Shown here: one piece after another, positions 45,538-54,882 of the stretch | How the letters are laid out: each line of letters opens with the position of its first letter | Numbering within the stretch: position 1 is the stretch's first letter | Assembly (NCBI GenBank): GCA_026014685.1 | Contig: JAOZHW010000008.1 | Coordinates: forward strand, 1-64,000 | Length of the DNA stretch: 64,000 nucleotides | Reading direction: 5' to 3' | From: Candidatus Bathyarchaeota archaeon | GTDB taxonomy: Archaea > Thermoproteota > Bathyarchaeia > Bathyarchaeales > Bathycorpusculaceae | Position numbers and translations under genes: made by a program | The notes under the pieces: model-generated | The model's input: only the letters and a program-made list of their open reading frames with translations | The model's database searches: none | What the model was told of the DNA's origin: nothing

Positions 45538-45583
45538 CTATAGTAAATAGTTAATAAAAATCACTCATAGTCATTGTAGACTA
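45538..45583. promoter_or_regulatory. Control region between pstC2 and pstS3
   Basis: CTATAG at 45538-45543 with neighbouring TAGTAAATAG, and GTAGACTATATTTT at about 45576-45589. It lies between two divergent phosphate operons and shares the CTATAG/GACTATA motif with the first cluster. Confidence 0.4.
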
Positions 45584-45752
45584 TATTTTCCACTAAAGAA
45601 ATATTGTGTAAAATGAAATTATGAATTTGCAAATATAGTTCTAATTATCAAAATTATTTCCCATTATTCTATGTCAATAAGCTAGATATTGCTCAGCTGG
45701 CAAAATGTGCTTTCGAACGAGTAATCGTTCAGTTAAGAAAGGAGAAAAAACA

Positions 45753-47066
45753 ATGAACATTAAAAAAATGATAGTGTCAATAGCACTTATTTCTATGATA
45801 ATTGCAGCAATGTTCATGGCGCTTCCAGTTCAGGCATTGCAGAGCGGAATTGATTCAACTATCGCCTCAAATCAGGTAAAAATTCGCGGATCTTCTACTG
45901 TCTACCCAATTAGTTTAGAAGCTAAAACCGCTTTTGAAGCAGCTAATCCCGGTAAAACCATTGTCCTTCCTGAAGCTGAGGGTAGTGGCACAGGTTTAGA
46001 CGCTTTAACTCAAATTTCTACTTCAACAATCGGTACCGATATCGCTGCCGCATCAAAAATTCCAGATTCAACAAACCCACTGACTACCTCTTCTCAGAGG
46101 AACTATTGGAATACAAGCATTCTGATGTCAAACGGTGCATCAAACGATTTTGGTATGGCTGACTTACGTATCTGGCCAATCGGCAAAGACAGCATTGCTA
46201 TAATAGTTGACAAACAAAACCCATACTACTCTAAAGTTAGCCAACTAACTGTCCAACAAGTAGCTGACGTTTTCTGTGTAGGCACAACTCCTGGTGTAGC
46301 AAAATATCCAACTTGGAAATCCTTTGTTCAGGCAATCGGCGGTGACACCACAGGCATGGGCGACGAAGCAATTAACCTAGTTACACGAGTTCTCAACTCA
46401 GGCACACACGACGGTTTCAAAACATTCTTCTTAACGCCAGCTGGCAAATCCGACTCAAACTTGGCGCCTCACCAAGAAAAAGCTGAAAACCAAGATGTTC
46501 TAGATACAGTTAGCAATGATCCATACGCACTTGCATACATCGGATTAGGTTTCCTTGAGGATCATCCATCCCTAATTAACGGCATTGCTATTGGCTATGG
46601 CAGCACTCCAGTCTACGTTACTCCAACCAAAGCTCACGTTCTTGATAACACTTACTGCTATGCTGCAAACAAACCCATCTACAGATGGCTATGGTACGCA
46701 ACCAACGGTCTTCCAATGAAAAATACTGACGGCGCACTCAAAACTGACTTCATCAACTGGGTAAAGATTCACCCTGAATACGTTGACCACGCTGGTTACA
46801 TACGCATGCTCAAAAGCGACTTCTGCGGAGCAACTCCCGCTTTCGCATCTCAAGATTCCGCGCCAGTTCACTCAAGCATCCCTGACGACAAAGTTAACGC
46901 AGCTGACATAACATACTTCGTCTTGGCTTACATTGCACAATATGACAGCAGCCGGCCAACAATAAACCCACTTTGCGACTATAACGGCGACCGACAAATT
47001 AACGCTGCAGACATCACACAGTTCGTGCTCGGATACATCGGGTACTACAATGGTGGAGGATTCTAA
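45753..47066 (+). CDS. pstS: PstS3: phosphate-binding protein with C-terminal dockerin
   Basis: This 437-residue secreted protein has a signal peptide (IVSIALISMIIAAMFMALPVQA). A phosphate-binding domain follows (about 35-360; VKIRGSSTVYPISLEAKTAF, EAEGSGTGLDAL, LNSGTHDGFKTFFL). A type-I-like dockerin fills the last 70 or so residues. Its second calcium loop is complete (DYNGDRQINAAD followed by ITQFVLGYI). The first (IPDDKVNAADITYFVLAYI) lacks the leading acidic residues. The dockerin should bind one of the cohesin domains encoded just downstream. ATG 45753 is chosen because AAGGAG lies nine bases ahead and the signal peptide starts there. It differs clearly from PstS1 and PstS2. Confidence 0.9.
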   Translation: MNIKKMIVSIALISMIIAAMFMALPVQALQSGIDSTIASNQVKIRGSSTVYPISLEAKTAFEAANPGKTIVLPEAEGSGTGLDALTQISTSTIGTDIAAASKIPDSTNPLTTSSQRNYWNTSILMSNGASNDFGMADLRIWPIGKDSIAIIVDKQNPYYSKVSQLTVQQVADVFCVGTTPGVAKYPTWKSFVQAIGGDTTGMGDEAINLVTRVLNSGTHDGFKTFFLTPAGKSDSNLAPHQEKAENQDVLDTVSNDPYALAYIGLGFLEDHPSLINGIAIGYGSTPVYVTPTKAHVLDNTYCYAANKPIYRWLWYATNGLPMKNTDGALKTDFINWVKIHPEYVDHAGYIRMLKSDFCGATPAFASQDSAPVHSSIPDDKVNAADITYFVLAYIAQYDSSRPTINPLCDYNGDRQINAADITQFVLGYIGYYNGGGF

Positions 47067-47082
47067 AACTCCCAACTTCACA

Positions 47083-47090
47083 TTTTTTTT
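47083..47090 (+). terminator. Oligo-T terminator after pstS3
   Basis: A run of eight T follows the pstS3 stop by 16 bases. Partial read-through into the cohesin gene 50 bases further is possible. Confidence 0.4.
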
Positions 47091-47133
47091 GAATTAAAAA
47101 AAAACAAAAATACAATGAAAGGAGAAACACAAA

Positions 47134-48654
47134 ATGAAATCAAAAAAAATAATATCAATAGCATTAGTTTTGCTATTGGCCATATCCATACCCTTCGCTT
47201 CAATCAATGGCGTACTTGCTGCTCCAACAGGCGCTGTAGCCCTTGGTAACCCAAGCGGTACACTGTTACCTGTTGGGTCAACCTTCACTGTATCTGGTAC
47301 CATCACCGGTGCAAGCGATATCTGGCAATGGGTCTTTACAAACGTTAACTGGAATCCTGCCGTATTAAGTCTAACCAGTGTTTCAGAAGGCAGCTTCTTA
47401 AATGCAGGCGGAGCAACCTTCTACGCAGCAGCACCAGCAGATAACGTTCACGGTAAACTTCCAGAAGTCTCAAGCACACGCATGTCTGCAACTACTGCAA
47501 GTGGTAGCGGAACACTAGTAACTTTAACCTTCCAAGTTATCGGCTATGGCAGTTCAGCAATAACTGTTGAATCAGCAACATACTCTGATACAAGCGCAAA
47601 CCCAGTTGCTATACAAGTTGCAGGGACAACATATACAGGCCTCCCACCGCCATCACCATACGGACCAACTGCAATAATAACCGGCGTATCTGACGGTGCG
47701 TTCATCCTTCAAGGCACAACAATCAACGTTGACGGAAGCAGCTCAACAGGTGGATTCGATGGTTCAGCTACAAAGCCAGTCACTGGATATTCATGGACAA
47801 TAACCAATCCATCACTGTCAATCAGCGGTGCAACAGGTTCATTTGTAGCTACCACAATCGGTGACATGACTATATCTTTGACCGTTACAGCAACAGGTGC
47901 AATTCCAGAAACAAACACCAAAACAATAACTGTCCATGTGTATGCTCCTCCATCAGGCGCAGCAATCGACGTTTACACTCAGAAAGGCGGAGTTGGTCCA
48001 AATGCCCCCAGCGATGCATTCGGTCCACAGCAAAACGTCAACATCACAGCACTCGTAACTTACAACAACGTTCCAGTAGTAGGTAAAGATGTTTCCTTCG
48101 AAATTCGCGACCAAGCAGGCGAACTAGTTGCAGTCAGAACTGCGAGAACAGACGCAAACGGTCTAGCAACAACCTCATACAGACTTCCCTGGCCAAGCAC
48201 TAATCCTGAAGGAACCTTCGGGACTTGGAGTATCAATGCAACTGTCGATGTATCAGAAGTAGTTAAATCTGACATAGTTTGCTTCTGCTTCAACTATCTA
48301 CTAAAAACCACATCAGTTGCCACTTTGACTATGACAAACACACCAGCAACCAACTTTGCACGCGACACACAAATGCAAGTTAACGTCACCGTTCGAAACA
48401 TCGCGTCCTCAGCATATACCGGATTAATTTGCGTGAGCATCTTTGATGAAAACAACGTACCAGTTGCAAATGCAAAAGTATTTGTCACAATTGCAGGCGG
48501 AGAGACTGTTTCAACAATCCAAACATTGAGCATTCCACACTATGCATTCATTGGTCAAGCCAAAGCATACGTTGATGTCCTAACGCAATTACCATCACTC
48601 GGCGGCGTTCCATACTGTCCAGAAGTAGCTCAAACCTTTGCCATAACTCTCTAA
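47134..48654 (+). CDS. Secreted cohesin/PKD/Ig-like protein
   Basis: This 506-residue secreted protein has a signal peptide (about 1-30). A cohesin-like domain lies at about 32-172, with IWQWVFTNVNWNPAVLSLTS, VSEGSFLNAGG and ASGSGTLVTLTFQVIGYGSS. A PKD-like domain follows at about 176-275 (GPTAIITGVSDGAFILQGTT). An Ig-like domain lies at about 280-395 (QNVNITALVTYNNVPVVGKD; TDANGLATTSYRLPWPSTN), then a last beta domain ending GGVPYCPEVAQTF. No membrane anchor is present. The paralogue at 52602-54212 has the same order. AAAGGAGAA precedes ATG. It lies between a dockerin-bearing PstS and another dockerin protein, so it is likely an adaptor that captures dockerins. Confidence 0.82.
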   Translation: MKSKKIISIALVLLLAISIPFASINGVLAAPTGAVALGNPSGTLLPVGSTFTVSGTITGASDIWQWVFTNVNWNPAVLSLTSVSEGSFLNAGGATFYAAAPADNVHGKLPEVSSTRMSATTASGSGTLVTLTFQVIGYGSSAITVESATYSDTSANPVAIQVAGTTYTGLPPPSPYGPTAIITGVSDGAFILQGTTINVDGSSSTGGFDGSATKPVTGYSWTITNPSLSISGATGSFVATTIGDMTISLTVTATGAIPETNTKTITVHVYAPPSGAAIDVYTQKGGVGPNAPSDAFGPQQNVNITALVTYNNVPVVGKDVSFEIRDQAGELVAVRTARTDANGLATTSYRLPWPSTNPEGTFGTWSINATVDVSEVVKSDIVCFCFNYLLKTTSVATLTMTNTPATNFARDTQMQVNVTVRNIASSAYTGLICVSIFDENNVPVANAKVFVTIAGGETVSTIQTLSIPHYAFIGQAKAYVDVLTQLPSLGGVPYCPEVAQTFAITL

Positions 48655-48667
48655 GAGGAGAAACGAT

Positions 48668-49639
48668 TTGAAAAAATCCCTTTCTCTACTTTTTTGTCTA
48701 ACTTTACTATTAACCTCCTCATTTGTGATTGTTGCTCACGCAGCAACTGTAACAGTATCAGTTCAAACTAACTCTGCATATAATCGGCTAGAACTGGCTA
48801 CAATAACTGGTCAGCTAACCTCAGATGGTACGCCAGTCATTGATGGTCTAGTAGCAGTTCAGATTACAGCACCTAACAGTAATATTTTATCCATGCGAAC
48901 TTTAAACACAGGTAATAATCCTTCTTCTCAAGTCGCCACTATACAATCAGTTTATTTAAGTGACCAAGAAGGCAATCAAATAGCAACGGTTGCAAAAGGT
49001 AATCTTGCCTATTTCAAAGTAACAATAATCAATAACGATCTACAAGCTAGAAACATCATGGTGGCCTTAACAATTTATGACAACTATAATACTCCTGTAG
49101 GTTTTGCATCGAGTTCAACTTTAATGCAAGCTAAAGAAACTGGGCAAATTATTCTAAGTATACCCATCCAGTCGTATGTTGCTACAGGAATGGCTCGTGT
49201 TTTCGCTGCCGCATATTCTAATAAAATAAACATGGGCGGTGTACCATATTCGATTGAATCTTCATCTACATTCGGAATTGGAACTCAGCAAGGAACAGCT
49301 CCTCCAAGCACACAAACAGGTATTCAAGGTAACTATACATTACAAATGAAAATACCCATAAATGCACCTACTGGGACATATACCCTCCATTCCGGAGCCT
49401 CAGTCGCTGGATTTTTCGCATCTGCTTCCACCGAGTTCAATGTTAATCAGGCGGGCGACTTGAACAGCGACGGCAAAATCGACATAACCGATATTACTCA
49501 ATTCGTAATCGCCTACATCAATTACTGGAATAGCGCCCCGTATAACAATCTCGCAGATTTAGACCACAATGGGATAATCAACGCGAACGACATCACTTTG
49601 TTTTGTTATGCCTATATCCAATACTGGAGTTGGCAATGA
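48668..49639 (+). CDS. Secreted dockerin-bearing beta protein
   Basis: This 323-residue protein has a signal peptide ending near AHAATVTV. A short Ig-like region, then a domain (about 95-185; LVVQSVYLSDQEGNQ-like, NNDLQARNIMVALTIYDNYN TPVG) resembles the C-terminal domain of its cohesin neighbours. A C-terminal dockerin has two complete calcium loops: DLNSDGKIDITD followed by ITQFVIAYINYW, and DLDHNGIINAND followed by ITLFCYAYIQYW. TTG 48668 follows AGAGGAG by six bases. The stop is immediately followed by the next ATG. Confidence 0.85.
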   Translation: MKKSLSLLFCLTLLLTSSFVIVAHAATVTVSVQTNSAYNRLELATITGQLTSDGTPVIDGLVAVQITAPNSNILSMRTLNTGNNPSSQVATIQSVYLSDQEGNQIATVAKGNLAYFKVTIINNDLQARNIMVALTIYDNYNTPVGFASSSTLMQAKETGQIILSIPIQSYVATGMARVFAAAYSNKINMGGVPYSIESSSTFGIGTQQGTAPPSTQTGIQGNYTLQMKIPINAPTGTYTLHSGASVAGFFASASTEFNVNQAGDLNSDGKIDITDITQFVIAYINYWNSAPYNNLADLDHNGIINANDITLFCYAYIQYWSWQ

Positions 49640-50959
49640 ATGAATAAAAAATATCTTAAAACAGTTTTTTGTTTAATTTTCTTGCTGATTTTTACGTCCA
49701 CTTTTAACATACCGACTTTTACCCTCGGTGACGCTCAAGCGCAATCAACTCCTATAATTGGGCTAAGTCCTAGCAATATTACTTTAACCGAAATCAATCA
49801 AGTTTTTGAAGTAAATATCACAGTTCAAAACGTTCAAAACCTATTTCAATGGAGTGCAATGGTAACCTGGGATTCAAGCGTCCTAAACATAGTGGACTCT
49901 CCAGTAGAAGGTAATTTCTTGAAAGACGCTGGTACCACAATGTACGTTGTAGCCCCAGTTAATGGTTCGTCAACCAAATATAAAGACCCAAATGGTACTT
50001 TGCCTGAGATATATCAGAGTTTATTATCTTCATTGGAGGGTGTTTCTGGTAGCGGGATATTAGCAACATTAAAATTTAAAGTAATAAAACCTGCAATTGA
50101 TAGCCAAATCAATCTCGTAAATACCTACTTGTCCTCGCCAGAATACGAGCCATATTCACCAACTCTGCTAAAACTAATCGCACATAAAGTGCAAGCTCCT
50201 GTTTTTGTAACCTTGCTAGCCGGTGATACTACGATTGCTCATGCAGGTCCTTCATTAACAGTTAATGAAGGTACAACTATAACTTTAGATGGCTCCAAAT
50301 CAATGGCTAAAGAAAACTCTACCTTTACTTGGACTTTCGATGATAACGGACAAAAAACACTTGATGGTGTTACTCCGACTTACGCTTTTGATTTTCCTGG
50401 AATTCATAACGTTACGTTAACCATAAAAAGTGGTGAGCAAGAAGCATCCGCAAGTACCCTAATAACTGTACTTGATATCACCCTGCCTGTTGCGCGATTA
50501 GATCTTGTTCATCCATCTGATCCTAATAGGCTCTACGTTGGTGAAGAAATCCACTTCAGCGGTTCAAGAAGTTATGATGCTGATAATGGGACAATCGAAA
50601 CTTACAGATGGAACTTTGGAGATAACACAACAGAATCGACATACGAGTCAGTTGGTACAGAAGCATATTATAATTTTGCACAACAAGGAACATACAATGT
50701 GACTTTAACGGTGTTTGATCCCAGAGGAAATTTAACTGCTACAGATTATCTCTTGTTAAACGTTCAACCTGCAAGTTCGGCCCCGACGCCTAATAATTTA
50801 AGTAACGGTTTAACTCTTCCTTCAACAGTTATCGGGGTAATAATCTTAATTACTTTTATCACGATCGGTGGCTCCGCATTTTGGCTTATGAATATTAGCG
50901 CAAAACCAAACAGAAGTAAAAAAAATGTTTCAATAGATGATGAGTCAACTAATCAGTGA
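49640..50959 (+). CDS. Membrane-anchored cohesin-PKD protein
   Basis: This is a 439-residue surface protein with a signal peptide (about 1-34). Its cohesin-like domain (about 38-190) shows VQNLFQWSAMVTWDSSVLNI, VEGNFLKDAGTTMYVVAP and GVSGSGILATLKFKV. Two PKD domains follow at about 200-385 (TFTWTFDDNGQKT; YRWNFGDNTTEST, then QQGTYNVTLTVFDPRGN). A transmembrane helix lies near 398-420, and the cytoplasmic tail is short and charged. It is the anchoring scaffold candidate for the dockerin proteins. It directly abuts the previous gene. Confidence 0.85.
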   Translation: MNKKYLKTVFCLIFLLIFTSTFNIPTFTLGDAQAQSTPIIGLSPSNITLTEINQVFEVNITVQNVQNLFQWSAMVTWDSSVLNIVDSPVEGNFLKDAGTTMYVVAPVNGSSTKYKDPNGTLPEIYQSLLSSLEGVSGSGILATLKFKVIKPAIDSQINLVNTYLSSPEYEPYSPTLLKLIAHKVQAPVFVTLLAGDTTIAHAGPSLTVNEGTTITLDGSKSMAKENSTFTWTFDDNGQKTLDGVTPTYAFDFPGIHNVTLTIKSGEQEASASTLITVLDITLPVARLDLVHPSDPNRLYVGEEIHFSGSRSYDADNGTIETYRWNFGDNTTESTYESVGTEAYYNFAQQGTYNVTLTVFDPRGNLTATDYLLLNVQPASSAPTPNNLSNGLTLPSTVIGVIILITFITIGGSAFWLMNISAKPNRSKKNVSIDDESTNQ

Positions 50960-51196
50960 AACAAGGTTTTTTCTCTTTAGTTTTTTAATATTTTCCAAGA
51001 CTGCGATGTTTAGTTTGATGTTGCTTTTGAATATCCTTAGAATTAACTGTCTTTTAAGGTCTGATGTAGGACTTTAGTTTTCAATATTCATGATTCGCTT
51101 TCACAGATCAATATCTATAGAATCTATAGCTCATAATATACTACTGCCATATGGCAAATAAAACCCTTTGAATAGGTTTCATCTGAGAGCGATAAG
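50960..51196. other. Intergenic region with CTATAG pair
   Basis: No gene is seen. CTATAG occurs at 51115-51120 and 51124-51129, nine bases apart, followed by the TATA-like CATAATATACT near 51132. The next cohesin gene starts 65 bases later, so this is probably its promoter. Confidence 0.45.
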
Positions 51197-52009
51197 ATGC
51201 CTAAATTACGAAACTTTATGTTAGTATTCATCGGTTTGCTTCTTTTATGCCTAATTATTAGTACGACGTCTCCGACTGTTAAAGCTCAGACAACAACCAT
51301 GACGTTTGTCGCATCGCAAACACAGATTTCCCAATCTGACGTAGGTTCAAACCTTCAGGTGAATATCGCTGTTAGCAGCGTAGTAGATTTATGGCAATGG
51401 TCCTTGAACATGTCTTGGGACCCAGCGGTTTTGAATTTAACTCAGATAAAAGAAGGGCCGTTTCTAAAAGGAGCCGATAATTCTCTTGTAACTCTTTTCG
51501 TTCCTCCTGAAATTAAAAGCGTCCAAAGCGGGTTCTTTCCTGCAGATATGGTTTGCACCCCATTTTCACTCACTTCTGTTAGCGGTTCTGGAGTACTTGC
51601 TACCTTGACATTTAAAATATTGGCAGCGCAGAACACAGAAATAAAATTTGTTCGCACAGAATTGAATAAATTGAATGAAACGCAGACCGGTACTACTCCG
51701 ATTTCTCATGTATCGAGCAATCTTCAAATAACCGCACTTCAAGCCACGCCATCTCCTTCTCCTTCGCCCACTCCTAGTAATACTACAACACCTACTCCAA
51801 CTATTGATCCAACTCCAACTGAAATCCCCACCTCAACACCAAGCTTCACACCAACTGAAACCGCTAATCCTTCACCTACTCACTTTTCTTCTCCCACACC
51901 AGTTAACGCACAAACTGATTCAGACCTAACAACAGTATATCTAATATTAGTAGGCGGTGTCATTATGGCCGTATTGGTTGCTTTTGCCGCATTTTACAAA
52001 AGAAGATAA
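51197..52009 (+). CDS. Membrane-anchored cohesin protein
   Basis: This 270-residue protein has a signal peptide (FMLVFIGLLLLCLIISTTS) and one cohesin-like domain (about 32-180; VVDLWQWSLNMSWDPAVLNL, IKEGPFLKGADNS, VSGSGVLATLTFKIL). A long Pro/Thr/Ser linker follows (about 185-240; TPSPSPSPTPS), then a membrane helix (TVYLILVGGVIMAVLVAFAA) and KRR. This is the minimal architecture of a surface-anchored cohesin. CTATAG sites lie upstream. Confidence 0.87.
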   Translation: MPKLRNFMLVFIGLLLLCLIISTTSPTVKAQTTTMTFVASQTQISQSDVGSNLQVNIAVSSVVDLWQWSLNMSWDPAVLNLTQIKEGPFLKGADNSLVTLFVPPEIKSVQSGFFPADMVCTPFSLTSVSGSGVLATLTFKILAAQNTEIKFVRTELNKLNETQTGTTPISHVSSNLQITALQATPSPSPSPTPSNTTTPTPTIDPTPTEIPTSTPSFTPTETANPSPTHFSSPTPVNAQTDSDLTTVYLILVGGVIMAVLVAFAAFYKRR

Positions 52010-52028
52010 ACTTTTGAAGGTAACAAAT

Positions 52029-52466
52029 TTGAGGACGACTTTGCTGGTTGCAATGGTAATCCTGTTTGTCTTGGGCGCATTCGCTGTAGCGTTGTCCACA
52101 AGAATCTTTGGGCAAGTCGAGACTTCAACTTCGCTTTCTCCTTCTCAAACTCAGGTAATACCTCAAACGAAAAAAGTCCAGATAATTATAAACTGTAATT
52201 GTGCTTGGAACGGAACATACGCTGATTCTCCAATTACCGCTCCAATCGCCATCGATATTTCAGGCAAAGGAAACAAAACAGTTGTACTGGATAGACCCAG
52301 TGATTGTTTAGAGCGATGGGTACTGTCAGTAACTGCCCAAAAACATGGCTCCATCACTGATGATCTTTTAACTATATCCATCTTGAAGATGGATGGTACA
52401 GTAATAGATACAGTAAGTACAAAAACAAACATGCCTATCTCATTGACTGAAATTATAGAAGATTAG
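52029..52466 (+). CDS. Small membrane-anchored protein in cohesin cluster
   Basis: This 145-residue protein has an N-terminal membrane helix (TTLLVAMVILFVLGAFAVAL), a short Ser/Thr/Gln linker and a compact beta-rich external domain (VQIIINCNCAWNGTYADS, ISGKGNKTVVLDRPSDCLER WVLSVTAQ). Three cysteines may form disulphides. TTG 52029 is chosen because GAAGGT lies seven bases ahead. The frame is open further upstream, including TTG 52014. No family is recognised. The domain could be a small C2- or Ig-like sandwich. Confidence 0.6.
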   Translation: MRTTLLVAMVILFVLGAFAVALSTRIFGQVETSTSLSPSQTQVIPQTKKVQIIINCNCAWNGTYADSPITAPIAIDISGKGNKTVVLDRPSDCLERWVLSVTAQKHGSITDDLLTISILKMDGTVIDTVSTKTNMPISLTEIIED

Positions 52467-52601
52467 TCGACTAAGTGATAGTGCTATATTGTCTAAATAA
52501 ACTATTTTCTAAACGGTAATAACGACCATTTAATTCCTATCTGCAGGGGAACGGAGAAGAAACGGATGTTTCATAAGGTCTTTTCCCCAGGTTAAAGAGA
52601 A

Positions 52602-54212
52602 TTGAATAAAAAATACTTAGCATTAGCGATAATAATCATGTTGGTATGTTCAATTTCTTTAGAGTTAATAGCTAACGCACAAACTACTACAGTGCTCAGC
52701 TTAACACCCAGCACAATATCAACTCAGGGTCTCAGTATTGGTAGCACATTTGATGTTGTAGTCCATATAGATAACGTTCAAAATCTCTGGCAATGGGTGT
52801 TTTCTTTATCATGGGATCCTGCAGTCCTTACCGTGCCAGGAAACGTAGTAGAAGGGCAATTCCTTAAATCTGTTGGCACAACATTTTTCGTAACTTCGCC
52901 CAAAGTAATGATTAATTCTGGGATTCTTAACGAAACCACCTGTACTCTTATGCTGTTAGGCGGGGCTTCTGGGAGCGGTGACTTAGCAAAGATTACATTC
53001 AAGGTTGTTGGTTACGGTTCCACAAAAATTAATTTTGAAACTGCTGCCCTCGGAGGGGTACCGCCTGATGTGTCTTCTGAGAGTCCTCCCTTAACATTTA
53101 CCTCTGTGGGATGCACCTTCAACTTGCCCGACCCTAACCAGCCTACTCCTTCACCAACTCCTACATCTTCACCTTTACCAACGCCCAGTCAATCTGGAGC
53201 ATACGGTCCAACGGCTCTTTTCTTACCAGTTGACGGTTCATATTACTCACTTGGAAGCACTGTCGTTTTAGACGCTAGTCAGTCTACACCCGGTTTTGAT
53301 ACGGCGGGTAAAAATGAATCTTGTCCTATCACTAATTATGCCTGGCGAATCGAATTTCCAAACGGTACCGCTTTGCTGACTTTGAGTGGTAAAATAGTAA
53401 GTTTCAATGCTACTGCCGAGAGTGCCCTAAGGATCATTTTAATTGTCACCGCTCCAGATCCTACCTTGCCCTCAGCTGCTGATTATTTTGATGCCGCTTC
53501 AAAGAGTATCTATATTCAAGTACAAAGTGGTTCAGCAGGAGCAATAGACATATTTTTGGATAGGGGTGGAAAAGGTCAACTTGCCTCAAGTGGACCGTAT
53601 GGACCTCAAGAACTTATCAACTTGAGCGCTTTAGTAACTTACAGAAATGCATCAGTGATGAACCAAGATGTCGTTTTTACAGTATATGATGGACAAAAAT
53701 CAATAGTTGCAGTTAGAAGCGCTCGAACAGGTTCAGATGGTTTAGCAACCGCCCAGTTTAGGTTGCCTTGGCCTAACACCTCCACCCCTCAAAGTGTATT
53801 CGGCAATTGGTCAATATCTGCCACAGTGAACCTGGCAGATTCAATATTGAATGATACAGTCGCATTCACTTACAATTATATAATTACTTCAAAAAACATT
53901 CAACCACCCGCGACAGTTCACAGGTCAGAAAACGCGACAATCAACATCACAATTAGCAGCATAAACAATTTGCCGCTATCGTCAACAGTCGTTGTTACAA
54001 TATATGATTCACAAAAGGTTCCGATCGGAAGTTATCTGATATCAAAAACAGTCCAAGCTTCTGGAGTAACCATATTTGCCCAAACAATAACCATACCTAC
54101 CTGGGCATACTTAGGGCAAGCAACGATCTATCTTAACATATTGACCGATACAGTAGAAAACGGCGGTTTACCCTATTGTCCTGAAGCGACATCTAACTTC
54201 ACAATACAGTAA
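52602..54212 (+). CDS. Secreted cohesin/PKD/Ig-like protein, paralogue
   Basis: This 536-residue protein has the same plan as 47134-48654: signal peptide, cohesin-like domain (VQNLWQWVFSLSWDPAVLTV, VVEGQFLKSVGTTFFVTSP, GASGSGDLAKITFKVVGYGS), Pro/Thr linker, PKD-like domain (about 205-310; YGPTALFLPVDGSYYSLG), Ig-like domain (about 315-430; GPQELINLSALVTYRNASVM; GSDGLATAQFRLPWPNTS) and a last domain ending NGGLPYCPEATSNF. No membrane anchor is present. Many N-x-S/T sites suggest glycosylation. TTG 52602 follows AAAGAG. Confidence 0.83.
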   Translation: MNKKYLALAIIIMLVCSISLELIANAQTTTVLSLTPSTISTQGLSIGSTFDVVVHIDNVQNLWQWVFSLSWDPAVLTVPGNVVEGQFLKSVGTTFFVTSPKVMINSGILNETTCTLMLLGGASGSGDLAKITFKVVGYGSTKINFETAALGGVPPDVSSESPPLTFTSVGCTFNLPDPNQPTPSPTPTSSPLPTPSQSGAYGPTALFLPVDGSYYSLGSTVVLDASQSTPGFDTAGKNESCPITNYAWRIEFPNGTALLTLSGKIVSFNATAESALRIILIVTAPDPTLPSAADYFDAASKSIYIQVQSGSAGAIDIFLDRGGKGQLASSGPYGPQELINLSALVTYRNASVMNQDVVFTVYDGQKSIVAVRSARTGSDGLATAQFRLPWPNTSTPQSVFGNWSISATVNLADSILNDTVAFTYNYIITSKNIQPPATVHRSENATINITISSINNLPLSSTVVVTIYDSQKVPIGSYLISKTVQASGVTIFAQTITIPTWAYLGQATIYLNILTDTVENGGLPYCPEATSNFTIQ

Positions 54213-54411
54213 TCTTTTTCGCTGTATCAGTATCTCTCACTTCAACAAGCGGTGACTGAACTTGGCCTAAAATGTCAAAGTGTTTGAAAGATGCTGGAGA
54301 ATTGTGGGCCACCTGCTAACGTGTTTTTTAATTAATGTGGCTGTGAACTTACTGGCTCAAAAAAGTTGCTGTTTCTATTTTACTTTAACTCTTTGACTTT
54401 AAGCTGAATTT

Positions 54412-54795
54412 TTAGTTGTGGTGATCCGATGTTACTTCAAATTTCGATAGTAACAGATAGGCAATAACGCCGTTGATTCCCATTTGTATCACTGAAATTA
54501 GAGAACCGGTAAGACCTGACAAAAGAAATTGAAAAAACTGAAAAATAAAAGCTAAACCAAAAATAGTTAACGCCGCGAAACGTGCATATTTGTGTTTTAC
54601 CCAAAGTCCCAGACCTATTATCATTACGTTCAATCCGATTATCCAAGAAACCAAGCCTATGCCGCTAAGGCTGTAGCCTGAAAGTTCCATTATTCCAATA
54701 GGTATTCCAGGAATATAATTCACAACTTCAAGTGCAAATTGTGATGTGACTCCCTGTGTGCTGTTTTGTGAAGGCGTTGTAATCATGAGTATCAC
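54412..54795 (-). CDS. Small polytopic membrane protein
   Basis: This 127-residue protein has three hydrophobic segments after a short external start (VSWIIGLNVMIIGLGLWVKH; ARFAALTIFGLAFIFQFFQF; SLISVIQMGINGVIAYLLL). GTG 54795 is the first canonical start. The frame stays open upstream to 54900 and encodes another membrane-like segment (FIGVLVITLGVVLVSNGVIL). An ATT at 54882 has GGGGAG about nine bases ahead, so the real protein may have 156 residues and four helices. The family is unknown. Confidence 0.6.
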   Translation of the reverse strand: MILMITTPSQNSTQGVTSQFALEVVNYIPGIPIGIMELSGYSLSGIGLVSWIIGLNVMIIGLGLWVKHKYARFAALTIFGLAFIFQFFQFLLSGLTGSLISVIQMGINGVIAYLLLSKFEVTSDHHN

Positions 54796-54882
54796 TCCGT
54801 TGGAGACTAAAACAACGCCAAGTGTAATTACTAAAACTCCTATGAACTCAGTAATCCAAGTGTTTGTTAGGTAATTTTTAAT

